IMG/VR virus record: IMGVR_UViG_3300037247_000655 | Coordinates: 62,001 to 126,000 of that record | Strand: one strand, 5' to 3' | Source of the DNA: a virus | DNA: 64,000 bases | Shown: piece after piece, positions 1-6,616 of the stretch | Position numbering within the stretch: the first letter of the stretch is position 1 | Layout: every line of letters starts with the position of its first letter | Program-made: the position numbers and the translations under genes | The notes under the pieces: generated by a model | Told to the model about the DNA's origin: nothing | Seen by the model: the letters and a program-made list of their open reading frames with translations, nothing else | Databases searched by the model: none

Positions 1-33
1 TTTAGCTCGCCCACCATGTGTGGAAGGAGTAAC

Positions 34-75
34 GGTGTCGTCATTATTGGCGACACTAGATTTTTTATTTTTTGT
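34..75 (+). terminator. Rho-independent terminator at the window edge
   Basis: A stem of about seven base pairs (34-40 with 51-57, the outermost pair G-T) is followed by a T-rich run. It presumably ends transcription from genes left of the window. No convincing gene end is visible in 1-33. Confidence 0.6.
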
Positions 76-104
76 GCAACAAATACTGTTGTTCGGGGTA
101 TAAT
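76..104 (+). promoter_or_regulatory. Phage promoter, GCAACA-17-TATAAT class
   Basis: A -35-like GCAACA (76-81), exactly 17 bases, then TATAAT (99-104) preceded by GG. The same layout recurs on the - strand before ssb, the dnaE C-half and the gene at 56408. Transcription would begin near 111 and enter the leader described next. Confidence 0.65.
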
Positions 105-110
105 GATATT

Positions 111-252
111 GTGATGAACATACATAGACAATATTTGGCCACCGGAGTATTCCACCATCTTAATCCATGCGCATTTGGTAGTGGTGCGGGCTAAGGTCTG
201 TTTGTTATTTGATAGATCTTTTGGCCCGTGAGAAATACTCACGGGGTTTTTT
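111..252 (+). promoter_or_regulatory. Transcribed leader or small RNA, attenuator-like
   Basis: This non-coding stretch lies between a promoter and an intrinsic terminator, just before the DUF4326 gene. It contains CACCA (153-157) complementary to TGGTG (182-186). It also contains GCGGGC (186-191), complementary to GCCCGT (224-229), the ascending arm of the terminator. Two mutually exclusive pairings are therefore possible, as in attenuators and riboswitches. It could equally be a stand-alone small RNA of about 140 nt. No known family was recognised. Confidence 0.45.
225..252 (+). terminator. Rho-independent terminator before the DUF4326 gene
   Basis: An eight-base-pair stem (225-232 with 238-245), five-base loop and run of T. 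It stands only 16 bases before the next start codon, so that gene needs read-through or antitermination unless a promoter is hidden in the gap. Confidence 0.8.
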
Positions 253-267
253 ATTGGATATAGGACT

Positions 268-555
268 ATGGCAAAAACTACTGTTGTTAATATTCGTACA
301 AATAAATATGATGTGTATATCGGCAGGGCGGGATATGGTCATGATGGTTATTTTGGTAATCCTTTCTCGGTAATAAGAGATGGTGGTCGAGAAAACGCTG
401 TTCGCTTGTATAAGGAATATTTTCTCAATCGTATAAAAATCGATCCAGAATTTGCTCTTAAGGTTCAAGAGTTGAAAGGAAAGAAGCTTGGGTGTTTTTG
501 TGCTCCTGAGCGATGTCATGGTAATGTGATTATTGAATATTTGGAGAAATTATGA
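268..555 (+). CDS. DUF4326 family protein
   Basis: This 95-residue protein has the family hallmarks: a YIGR near residue 18, GNPF near 31, an R..A...Y..Y helix, and a C-terminal LGCFCAP..CHG segment followed by a short helix. DUF4326 proteins are frequent in phages and their biochemical role is not established. The CFC/CHG cysteines and histidine could bind metal. The start has an AGGA ribosome-binding site. The stop overlaps the next start by four bases (ATGA), so it is translated together with the SLOG-type gene. The upstream leader and terminator suggest that expression of the pair is controlled. Family assignment is fairly sure; function is unknown. Confidence 0.8.
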   Translation: MAKTTVVNIRTNKYDVYIGRAGYGHDGYFGNPFSVIRDGGRENAVRLYKEYFLNRIKIDPEFALKVQELKGKKLGCFCAPERCHGNVIIEYLEKL

Positions 556-899
556 AAGTGTTAGTGTGTGGTAGTCGTTATTGGATCGATATAGAAATTA
601 TACTAAAACGACTAGATAAGCTTCCTTGTGATACAATAATAGTAGAAGGAGGATGCTGTGGAGCTGACCTTCTGGCACGTAACGTAGCATTGGAGATCGG
701 CTTAGAAGTGATTGAGTTTCCAGCATCTTGGAAAAAACATGGTAAAGCTGCCGGTATAATACGAAATTTTAGAATGCTAGAGACAAAACCGGAATTAATT
801 ATTGCTTTCCATGATAATATGGCTAAGTCAAAAGGGACAAAACATACAGTATCAGAAGCTCGTAAAGCTGGAATTGAAGTTGAGATAATTAGTCATTGA
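552..899 (+). CDS. SLOG-domain protein, DUF2493/YspA-like
   Basis: This 115-residue Rossmann-like protein has the GSR.W.D opening (residues 7-13), an EGG..GAD segment (32-40), FPA.W...G..AG (about 56-68) and a following RN. These match the DUF2493/YspA branch of the SLOG superfamily, whose members bind nucleotides or nucleotide-derived ligands. The actual ligand in phages is unknown. Start and stop overlap the DUF4326 gene by ATGA. A role of the pair in handling or sensing a nucleotide metabolite is inferred from fold and context only. Confidence 0.82.
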   Translation: MKVLVCGSRYWIDIEIILKRLDKLPCDTIIVEGGCCGADLLARNVALEIGLEVIEFPASWKKHGKAAGIIRNFRMLETKPELIIAFHDNMAKSKGTKHTVSEARKAGIEVEIISH

Positions 900-900
900 A

Positions 901-976
901 CGGAATGTAGCTCAGTCTGGTCCAGAGCACTGCGTTTGGGGCGCAGAAGTCGAGAGTTCGAATCTCTCCATTCCGA
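901..976 (+). tRNA. tRNA-Pro(TGG)
   Basis: A full cloverleaf: acceptor 901-907/969-975, anticodon stem 930-934/942-946 with loop TTTGGGG (anticodon TGG), T-arm 952-968 with loop TTCGAAT. Discriminator A976. No 3' CCA is encoded. Confidence 0.93.
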
Positions 977-980
977 ATCT

Positions 981-1053
981 TGCGGGATAGCTCAATTGGT
1001 AGAGCTGGCGGCTGTTAACCGCTGTGTTGCAGGTTCAAGTCCTGCTCCCGCAG
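981..1053 (+). tRNA. tRNA-Asn(GTT)
   Basis: Acceptor 981-987/1046-1052; anticodon loop CTGTTAA at 1012-1018 gives GTT. Discriminator G1053. It lies four bases after tRNA-Pro and has no encoded CCA. Confidence 0.93.
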
Positions 1054-1066
1054 TTGGGGGTGCTGA

Positions 1067-1258
1067 ATGGAAATTATAGTTGTAGTTGGAATGATGCTTT
1101 GTTTTACATTTTTCGGAATGTGTGTAATACTGAAAGTCATTCATCAGCAATATTTGGATAGAAAACCAAGGCATGTGGATGCTGATATTACCATGGGCGA
1201 CAAGGTTGCCAGAATGAGAAAGACGTATGGAGATATGCTAAAAAGGTTGTCTAAGTAG
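1067..1258 (+). CDS. Small single-pass membrane protein
   Basis: This 63-residue protein begins with a hydrophobic segment (about residues 3-24) followed by a basic, polar tail, so it is predicted to span the inner membrane once with the tail in the cytoplasm. A G-rich ribosome-binding site (GGGGGTG) lies eight bases before ATG. No family was recognised. It sits between tRNA genes, where small accessory phage proteins are common. Confidence 0.6.
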   Translation: MEIIVVVGMMLCFTFFGMCVILKVIHQQYLDRKPRHVDADITMGDKVARMRKTYGDMLKRLSK

Positions 1259-1291
1259 AAACAACCATAAGTAGTTGTCTTGGAGATTGGT

Positions 1292-1834
1292 ATGTCATTT
1301 GGTCCATTCAGTATTCATCAAGCCACTGAGGAAGTCGTAGCAACAGGTTGTGATGTGTCTGAACTAGACGTGTTGGTTGTCAATGAAGATGATTGGCTTG
1401 AACTGATTAATGCAAGTCCCATGTTTCAAAATGGAAATTCTGGTGATGGTGATATCAGGGTGTATGGTGTTAAAATTGTAACTAGTCGCCATACAGAACG
1501 AGGAACTATTCTAAAGGTATTTCATAACGATAATCAAATGCTATCTAAAGAGTGGACTTACAAGCGCAGCCATATACCATATGTTCCTACAATGCCTGAA
1601 AATGATTATCTACTTGCAGACAAGGTCGTATCAAGTATTGCTGATGCAGCTAATGGTATGAACAAGTTCAGTACTTCAACCAAACAAGCCGCCGATGCGA
1701 TAAAAAAGTTCGAGTCTGCTACAGCTAATGCATTTGGCATAAATAACAATAATGAAACGACAGAACATACTCCTGATATAAAAAAAGAACAGGAACCAAG
1801 ACATAGTGAGATACGAAAAGTGGAGCTAGGCTAA
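1292..1834 (+). CDS. Hypothetical protein
   Basis: The reading frame is open from a TTG at 1280, but the ATG at 1292 has a well-spaced GGAG and is preferred (180 residues, MSFGPFS). The first 110 residues look globular. The region from about 105 to 145 looks helical and the last 35 residues are polar and charged, probably disordered. No family recognised. The GAGA-type spacing to the next gene suggests co-transcription with the zinc protein downstream. Confidence 0.65.
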   Translation: MSFGPFSIHQATEEVVATGCDVSELDVLVVNEDDWLELINASPMFQNGNSGDGDIRVYGVKIVTSRHTERGTILKVFHNDNQMLSKEWTYKRSHIPYVPTMPENDYLLADKVVSSIADAANGMNKFSTSTKQAADAIKKFESATANAFGINNNNETTEHTPDIKKEQEPRHSEIRKVELG

Positions 1835-1848
1835 AAGGGAGATACAAT

Positions 1849-2043
1849 ATGTTAGAACGTAGAAATCTTACACAAGAAGTTAATGGTAATCAGGCTAAGC
1901 TTGATGACTGCGATCATCCACACAACTTCGAACCGGTTAGACTTGAGGATGGATCTGCCAGCTTCTATCGGTGTTCAAGGTGCGGTGGTTTAGTTGACGC
2001 TTTTAGTGGATTAAGGTATACGCTCAGTGGTAGTTTTGAATAA
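1849..2043 (+). CDS. Small putative zinc-binding protein
   Basis: A 64-residue protein with C-x-H-x-x-H (about residues 22-27) and C-x-x-C-G (about 44-48), a spacing compatible with one zinc site. A GGGAG site lies before the ATG. Function not recognised. Confidence 0.6.
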   Translation: MLERRNLTQEVNGNQAKLDDCDHPHNFEPVRLEDGSASFYRCSRCGGLVDAFSGLRYTLSGSFE

Positions 2044-2058
2044 GGATATAACAGTAAA

Positions 2059-2131
2059 GCCCCGGTATCCCAACGGCAGAGGAACGCGGTTTAGAACCGT
2101 GTTAGTGTAGGTTCAAATCCTACTCGGGGCA
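2059..2131 (+). tRNA. tRNA-Leu(TAG) with an unusually short variable arm
   Basis: Acceptor 2059-2065/2124-2130, three-base-pair D-stem, anticodon stem 2085-2089/2097-2101 with loop TTTAGAA (anticodon TAG, codon CUA), T-arm 2107-2123. The variable region is only five bases (2102-2106), whereas bacterial tRNA-Leu normally has a long variable arm. Discriminator A2131 fits leucine. Confidence 0.85.
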
Positions 2132-2135
2132 TTGT

Positions 2136-2208
2136 GGGCCGGTAACTCAGTGGACAGAGTGGGGATCTTCTACATCCTTAGTCGTAGGTTCGAATCCTAC
2201 TCGGCCTA
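2136..2208 (+). tRNA. tRNA-Arg(TCT)
   Basis: Acceptor 2136-2142/2201-2207 with G-T ends; anticodon loop CTTCTAC (2167-2173) gives TCT, reading AGA. This codon is common in the phage genes here and rare in many hosts. No encoded CCA. Confidence 0.9.
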
Positions 2209-2212
2209 GTCG

Positions 2213-2285
2213 GGGAATGTAGCTCAGTCGGTAGAGCAACGGCCTTTTAAGCCGTGGGTCCTGGGTTCGAGTCCCAGCGTTCCCA
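2213..2285 (+). tRNA. tRNA-Lys(TTT)
   Basis: Acceptor 2213-2219/2278-2284; anticodon loop CTTTTAA gives TTT. Lies eight bases before the HNH-type gene. Confidence 0.93.
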
Positions 2286-2293
2286 ATAGGAGT

Positions 2294-2935
2294 ATGGATA
2301 TGAAATTGATCGATTTGGTAGGGAAAAGATTCGGAAGATTGGTTGTCCTGAAAAGAGTCGATGATGATAAAAATAAAAACAGGAGATGGTTATGTCTGTG
2401 TTACTGTGGTAAAAAGAAAATTGTTCATGGCAGCAGCCTTTATGCTGGCAGAACAAAAAGTTGTGGATGTTTACAGAAGGAAATAGTGAGAAAACTGTTC
2501 ACTAAACATGGGCACAGTAAATGTGCAATCTACAACATATGGGCAAGCATGAATCAGAGATGTATCAATCCAAACAACAAAGAATACCACAATTATGGTG
2601 GAAGAGGAATTAATGTCTGTAAACGATGGAGAAATTCGTTTCCTAATTTTTTAAAGGATATGGGAGAACGATCAAATAAAAAATACACACTTGAAAGAAC
2701 TAATAACAATCGGGGATATTGTAAATCTAATTGTGAATGGGCGACATCGAAACAGAATAGCAGGAATAGGCGAAACAACAGGCCATTAACCCATAACGGT
2801 AAGACACAACTTCTAATAGAATGGGCTGAAGAAACCGGGATCGATAGACAAACTATTGCTACAAGAATAGATAGATACGGGTGGTCTATAACAAAGGCTT
2901 TGACGACTCCTATCAGAAAGAAGAAAAATTTATGA
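2294..2935 (+). CDS. HNH-type homing endonuclease-like protein
   Basis: A 213-residue protein with an N-terminal zinc-finger-like segment (C.C.CG ... SCGC, about residues 34-59), a middle domain with NYGGRGI and the ERT.NN.GYC..NCEWAT block, and a C-terminal helix-turn-helix that ends in the W-S-I-T-K-A-L-T-T-P motif. It is clearly paralogous to the gene at 42876-43505. Such proteins behave as free-standing mobile genes in phages. It interrupts the tRNA array and overlaps the RNA ligase start by ATGA. Nuclease activity is inferred from family behaviour. Confidence 0.72.
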   Translation: MDMKLIDLVGKRFGRLVVLKRVDDDKNKNRRWLCLCYCGKKKIVHGSSLYAGRTKSCGCLQKEIVRKLFTKHGHSKCAIYNIWASMNQRCINPNNKEYHNYGGRGINVCKRWRNSFPNFLKDMGERSNKKYTLERTNNNRGYCKSNCEWATSKQNSRNRRNNRPLTHNGKTQLLIEWAEETGIDRQTIATRIDRYGWSITKALTTPIRKKKNL

Positions 2936-3978
2936 TATTCTCCGAAATAGAAAAACGAGATAAGCTAGTTGAAGAAAAATTACTTAGGTGTGATGACCAA
3001 GGTGACTTGCGAGTATATTCCTACACTAATTGGTGCAAAATATGGAATGATATTACCATGAATAGCAGAGGTATTATTTTTAATCGCAAAACCGGTGAAA
3101 TAATTAGTAGGCCATTTCCTAAATTTTTCAATATGGATCAGACAGCCGAGACTCAGGAGAGAAACCTTCCGTGGCAAGACGGATTTAGGATTTTCCAAAA
3201 ATACGATGGATGGCTAGGAATATTATACAGGGATGGAGGACAATACAGAATAGCTACTAGGGGGTCGTTCCAAAGCACAGGGGCATTGTGGGCTACTGAA
3301 TTCCTGAAAGAATATGACCTTACTGGATTGCCAGACGAGGTAACGTTGCTGTTCGAACTTATCTGTCCTGCGACCAAGATCGTCGTCGACTACCATAATA
3401 GGGAAGAATTAGTATTGTTGGCTGCTTACAATAGACATACCGGTGAAGAGTATGGGTGGGAGCAAGTTGAAGCGTGGGGTGACAAGTTCGGATTTGGTGT
3501 AGCTGATTCTTATGATAGTAATCACCTTAAATATTGTCGTTTGCAAATCGAATCTACATCTGGTCTGGAACTTGAGGGTTTTGTCATTAGGTTTAATAAT
3601 GGCTTGCGAGTAAAGATCAAGTCGGACGACTACTTCCGTAGAAGTAAAATGCGGAGCCATTTGACTTTGTTGACAATTTGGGAAAATATGGTGTGCGGAG
3701 AAGTTCCTCAAGAATTCTGGGACGCAATAGATGACGATTATCATGATGCTTTGAGTAAGATAACAGTAGCGATGGAGTCTCGCTATTTCGAGATTCGACA
3801 AGAAATCAATCATCAGTTTGTAAGTATAGTTGACATTCAAGATCGTAAGGAATTTGCTATCGCAGCTCAAAAGTTGAGCCATACACCTGCGATGTTCGCT
3901 CGCCGAGACAAGCAAGAGAAGCGTGTTGACGATTACGTTATGAAATTTATTCGTCCACATAACAATATAATAGGGTAG
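2932..3978 (+). CDS. RNA ligase, T4 Rnl1-like
   Basis: The frame opens at 2881, but the ATG at 2932 overlaps the previous stop (ATGA) and begins the conserved part (348 residues; T4 Rnl1 has 374). The nucleotidyltransferase motif I K-Y-D-G-W lies near residue 83 with the adenylated lysine. Downstream are ELICP (about 144), EGFVIRF (about 218) and V-K-I-K (motif V). Rnl1 seals 5'-phosphate/3'-OH breaks in tRNA anticodon loops made by host anticodon nucleases. Its place inside the tRNA cluster fits tRNA repair. No polynucleotide kinase partner is in this window. Confidence 0.88.
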   Translation: MIFSEIEKRDKLVEEKLLRCDDQGDLRVYSYTNWCKIWNDITMNSRGIIFNRKTGEIISRPFPKFFNMDQTAETQERNLPWQDGFRIFQKYDGWLGILYRDGGQYRIATRGSFQSTGALWATEFLKEYDLTGLPDEVTLLFELICPATKIVVDYHNREELVLLAAYNRHTGEEYGWEQVEAWGDKFGFGVADSYDSNHLKYCRLQIESTSGLELEGFVIRFNNGLRVKIKSDDYFRRSKMRSHLTLLTIWENMVCGEVPQEFWDAIDDDYHDALSKITVAMESRYFEIRQEINHQFVSIVDIQDRKEFAIAAQKLSHTPAMFARRDKQEKRVDDYVMKFIRPHNNIIG

Positions 3979-3987
3979 TTTGATTTT

Positions 3988-4059
3988 GTCTCTGTAGTGT
4001 TAACGGCAGCACATTAGCCTTCCAAGCTAAAAGTCTCGGTCCGAATCCGAGTAGAGATA
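3988..4059 (+). tRNA. tRNA-Gly(TCC)
   Basis: Acceptor 3988-3994/4052-4058 with G-T closing pairs; anticodon loop CTTCCAA gives TCC. It lies nine bases after the RNA ligase stop. Confidence 0.9.
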
Positions 4060-4062
4060 TTT

Positions 4063-4158
4063 GATAGTGCATGGCGATGAGTAGCTCTCGGGGTGTATGG
4101 TTCGAATCCATACGTATAAATTGGCACCTGAATCCGGTTCAAGTCCGGGTCGCTATCA
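4063..4158 (+). tRNA. Aberrant tRNA-like gene with two T-arm-like hairpins
   Basis: A perfect seven-pair acceptor (4063-4069/4151-4157, one G-T) and a normal T-arm (4133-4149) frame 60 unusual bases. In the middle, stem 4096-4100/4108-4112 carries loop TTCGAAT. Read as an anticodon loop it gives CGA (Ser). It also equals the T-loop of neighbouring tRNAs, so this may be a fusion or remnant of two tRNA genes. No standard D-arm or serine variable arm is evident. Confidence 0.5.
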
Positions 4159-4162
4159 TTAA

Positions 4163-4234
4163 GGGTCTGTAGCTCAGTGGTAGAGCGCTGCCTTGAAGCG
4201 GCAGGCGTCGTTGGTTCGAATCCAACTGGACCCA
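4163..4234 (+). tRNA. tRNA-Phe(GAA)
   Basis: Acceptor 4163-4169/4227-4233; anticodon stem 4188-4192/4200-4204 with loop TTGAAGC (GAA). T-loop TTCGAAT. No encoded CCA. Confidence 0.92.
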
Positions 4235-4245
4235 TTGAACAGAAA

Positions 4246-4310
4246 TACCGTCACAACTGAATAAGTGACGGTAAAAGTTCCAGTACACTTCGTAATAAGT
4301 GACTGTGTAC
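4246..4310 (+). repeat. Two tandem hairpins in the tRNA spacer
   Basis: Hairpin one has a nine-pair perfect stem (4246-4254/4265-4273) with a ten-base loop. Hairpin two has stem 4283-4288/4305-4310. Both contain AATAAGTGAC on the descending side, so they look like diverged copies. No T-run follows, so they are not simple terminators. They may be RNA processing or protein-binding sites. Nothing else is evident in 4235-4345. Confidence 0.6.
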
Positions 4311-4346
4311 AAACATCGGTACTTTGTGATATATGTCGACATTATT

Positions 4347-4355
4347 GTGTATAAT
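4347..4355 (+). promoter_or_regulatory. GTGTATAA(T) promoter-like motif
   Basis: GTGTATAAT at 4347-4355 is one of five intergenic copies of GTGTATAA before + strand genes. No -35 box of the G[G/C]AACA class lies 17 bases upstream. The transcript start would be near 4362, at the start of the next gene, so the message may be leaderless. Confidence 0.4.
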
Positions 4356-4363
4356 GTATTGTG

Positions 4364-4558
4364 ATGTCAGAATTTATTGAAATACATCGTGAAACAGGAA
4401 TTCCATGTTTTGAGTGTGGTGAACGATCTGGTATGGATTGTCCAGGTCGGAGACCAGATGAGGCCACACGTTGTACAGTCTGTCTGGAAAAATTCATGAA
4501 AATCGAGCAGCAACTACAATCATCCCATGATCAACGGTCTAAGGATCGTCTGGGGTAG
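4364..4558 (+). CDS. Small zinc-finger protein
   Basis: A 64-residue protein from ATG 4364 (a GTG at 4361 is also in frame) with C-x-x-C-G, a third cysteine and C-x-x-C (residues about 15-40), consistent with a treble-clef or zinc-ribbon site. No ribosome-binding site precedes it, consistent with a leaderless message from the motif at 4347. A strong terminator follows. Function unknown. Confidence 0.6.
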   Translation: MSEFIEIHRETGIPCFECGERSGMDCPGRRPDEATRCTVCLEKFMKIEQQLQSSHDQRSKDRLG

Positions 4559-4581
4559 ACTGTGTAGACTGAGATACGCAG

Positions 4582-4615
4582 AACCGGATGGTCCAATGGA
4601 CTGTCCGGTTTTTTT
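4582..4615 (+). terminator. Rho-independent terminator
   Basis: AACCGGA pairs with TCCGGTT and GTCC with GGAC around a short AAT loop, followed by a run of T. It ends the tRNA/small-gene unit. Confidence 0.88.
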
Positions 4616-4656
4616 GTGCGCATTGGAAGGTACTGATCCTCTTCCTTCCGTTATTC

Positions 4657-4727
4657 GGCCCTGTGGTGTAATGGTACCCCGCCTGCCTTTGGAGCAGGAG
4701 AACTAAGTTCGATTCTTAGCCGGGCCG
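4657..4727 (+). tRNA. tRNA-Gln(TTG)
   Basis: Anticodon stem CCTGC/GCAGG with loop CTTTGGA gives TTG. T-arm 4703-4719. Acceptor 4657-4663/4720-4726 has one T-C mismatch (4662/4721). It stands alone between a terminator and the next promoter motif. Confidence 0.85.
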
Positions 4728-4743
4728 TTTTCCTTGCCTTTTG

Positions 4744-4758
4744 GTGTATAAAAATAAG
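4744..4758 (+). promoter_or_regulatory. GTGTATAA promoter-like motif before the 4835 gene
   Basis: GTGTATAA at 4744-4751 continues as AAATAAG, resembling the T4 late -10 element TATAAATA. It lies 91 bases before the ATG of the virion-like gene, with no -35 box. Confidence 0.45.
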
Positions 4759-4834
4759 GTAGATGAATCTGTATCGCCTTCAGTTTTTGTGAACTGGAAT
4801 CTTTACAGCCTTATTTTAAGAAAGAGGTAAAGTT

Positions 4835-5386
4835 ATGAGTTTAGTAACAGACAATTGGGCGGCGAATCTTAATCCAGTACCGAAACCAGGTCAGATGTAC
4901 AGGACACTCAGTGCTACAGCCGTATCAGGTTCAGCCGTAACAGATACAGAAGCGTTCTTCACTAAAAGTTGCCCTTTTCCAATCAAGATTGTTGGATTTG
5001 AAGTACAAGCTGTTTCGATGTCCGGTGGAGGATTCAGCGGTAGCGGTTCTGCTCTGACTGTCGCCCTACAGAGTTCCAATGAAGTTGATGTCTCTCCAGC
5101 AGCTCCCACTGCTGTTGTATGGGATACTGTGGTATCTGTTGACGCATCTGGTTCCGCGCAAAGTACTGATAAGCTAATGTTCTCTGCTCCTGGCAACGTC
5201 AGTGGCTTGTTAAATCCTGATATGGACCAGTCGTTTGTTGCTGTACCCAAGGGTGGTTCTTTGAGGGCAACTCTTTCCGCCCAAGCTGCCGATGCTCTAG
5301 GTGTCGCAGGTTCTACTCCAGTTGAACTTCTTGCTGTTGTAGATTTTGTACCAACAGATTTAAAAACACAACGATATAGTTGGTAG
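4835..5386 (+). CDS. Putative virion protein
   Basis: This 183-residue protein is rich in Ser, Ala, Val and Gly, with alternating hydrophobic strands, no signal peptide and a single cysteine: a beta-rich profile typical of small phage structural proteins such as decoration or tail-tube proteins. It has an ideal AGAGG ribosome-binding site. It forms its own transcription unit between a GTGTATAA motif and a strong terminator, which suggests high expression. It opens the tail-gene block. Exact role is not recognisable from sequence. Confidence 0.6.
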   Translation: MSLVTDNWAANLNPVPKPGQMYRTLSATAVSGSAVTDTEAFFTKSCPFPIKIVGFEVQAVSMSGGGFSGSGSALTVALQSSNEVDVSPAAPTAVVWDTVVSVDASGSAQSTDKLMFSAPGNVSGLLNPDMDQSFVAVPKGGSLRATLSAQAADALGVAGSTPVELLAVVDFVPTDLKTQRYSW

Positions 5387-5407
5387 TCATTCATCACATA
5401 AATATTC

Positions 5408-5444
5408 AAAGGGCCTGGAGTGAAAAACTCTGGGCCTTTTTTTT
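5408..5444 (+). terminator. Strong Rho-independent terminator
   Basis: A stem of about fourteen pairs (5408-5421 with 5427-5440, including GGCC/GGCC), a GAAAA loop and eight T. It isolates the 4835 gene from the tail genes. Confidence 0.9.
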
Positions 5445-5455
5445 AATTGCACGTG

Positions 5456-5464
5456 GTGTATAAC
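5456..5464 (+). promoter_or_regulatory. GTGTATAA promoter-like motif before the tail operon
   Basis: GTGTATAAC lies just after the terminator and 76 bases before the ATG at 5532. The position between terminator and operon supports a promoter role. Confidence 0.5.
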
Positions 5465-5531
5465 CTAGTAGGACAGGGCTCAGGCCTGGATAGACAGTAC
5501 CATTGCAAAATTTGGGACTGGGAGAAATAAG

Positions 5532-6608
5532 ATGAATATGGCCGAAACAGAACGGTTAATAGATAAAATTAATTGGGGATATATCTCTGCGACCGTGAGA
5601 ACCCAAGATAATTCAATTCTAATATTCACTCTACGTCCTCCCACACCAGAAGAACGAGGCAAATCAGCAATAACTTATGATAGAGAATACAAAAGATGTA
5701 TTCACATGGGCTTATCTAATGAAGTGGATGCGATAACAGATTTTATAATAACTGATCAATGGGATCCAGAGATAGACATCCAAATAGAAGGATTGCAAAA
5801 AGATATTCATAACATTCGCAAGGGTTTAATAGATTTTGTGTTTAATAGAACTAAACTAGAACAATCTCGCTCCCTTTTGCGTCGTGCAGAAAAAGCTCTC
5901 ATGGATCGTCTAAGTAAAAGACATGTTTTATTGCAGAACACAGCAGAAGCTAGTGCTACAATTACACAACAAAGATACTTAATAAGCGTAGTGACACAGA
6001 CTAAAACTGGTGAACCTTTTTGGGCAACTGAAAAAGATTTCGAAAAATTTGACGACATAGGAATTGTTGTGCAATTGTGTGAATTATTTTTTACACAATC
6101 TAAATTACCTACAGCATTAATACGTGAATTAGCAAGATCGCAACAATGGAGAGTATACTGGGAAGTGGCGAAACATACAAGTGATTTATTTGAGAGTAGT
6201 ATTACTTCGTGGTCTAATAATCAGAGAGAATTAGCTTATTGGTCTTCTATATACGACTCAGTTTATGAAGCATATGAGAGACCAGCTAAAGATATTATTA
6301 TAGATGATGATTTACTCGATTCTTGGTTCATAAAACAAGGTGAGAAAGTAGCGAACAACAAGAATAATGAGACAGTACCTATCAAACCTGGAAGTAATGA
6401 AGTTTTTGTGATGGCTGATGCGGAAGGGGCTAAACGTGTTTATGATATGAATGATCCTACATCTAGAACTAAACTAAGGGCTCGTCAAAGATTTTTACAG
6501 AAACACGGTGATACAAAAGAACAAAATTTGCCAGACAGTAAAAGGGAGATTAAACAACAAATTATGAAAGCTAGATCCCAAAAGGCAAAAGATATTAGTA
6601 GAAGATAG
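5532..6608 (+). CDS. Hypothetical protein upstream of the tape measure
   Basis: A 358-residue, largely helical and charged protein with no signal or membrane segment. A GGGAG site precedes the ATG. The C-terminal third is rich in Lys, Arg and Gln. Position as first gene of the tail operon, two genes before the tape measure, is where phages often encode tail assembly chaperones. That role is inferred from order alone, and no family motif was recognised. No slippery site suggesting a programmed frameshift was seen at its end. Confidence 0.6.
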   Translation: MNMAETERLIDKINWGYISATVRTQDNSILIFTLRPPTPEERGKSAITYDREYKRCIHMGLSNEVDAITDFIITDQWDPEIDIQIEGLQKDIHNIRKGLIDFVFNRTKLEQSRSLLRRAEKALMDRLSKRHVLLQNTAEASATITQQRYLISVVTQTKTGEPFWATEKDFEKFDDIGIVVQLCELFFTQSKLPTALIRELARSQQWRVYWEVAKHTSDLFESSITSWSNNQRELAYWSSIYDSVYEAYERPAKDIIIDDDLLDSWFIKQGEKVANNKNNETVPIKPGSNEVFVMADAEGAKRVYDMNDPTSRTKLRARQRFLQKHGDTKEQNLPDSKREIKQQIMKARSQKAKDISRR

Positions 6609-6616
6609 GGGGTAAA

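Noticed and set aside
752-760. GGTATAAT promoter inside the SLOG gene
   Set aside because: The sequence 17 bases upstream is A-rich without G[G/C]AACA, and no gene starts nearby.
3409-3960. Antisense open frame (183 codons) under the RNA ligase
   Set aside because: Fully overlaps a gene with catalytic motifs; no promoter or ribosome-binding site.
4014-4342. Antisense frames across the tRNA cluster
   Set aside because: Translations of tRNA arms, a common artefact.
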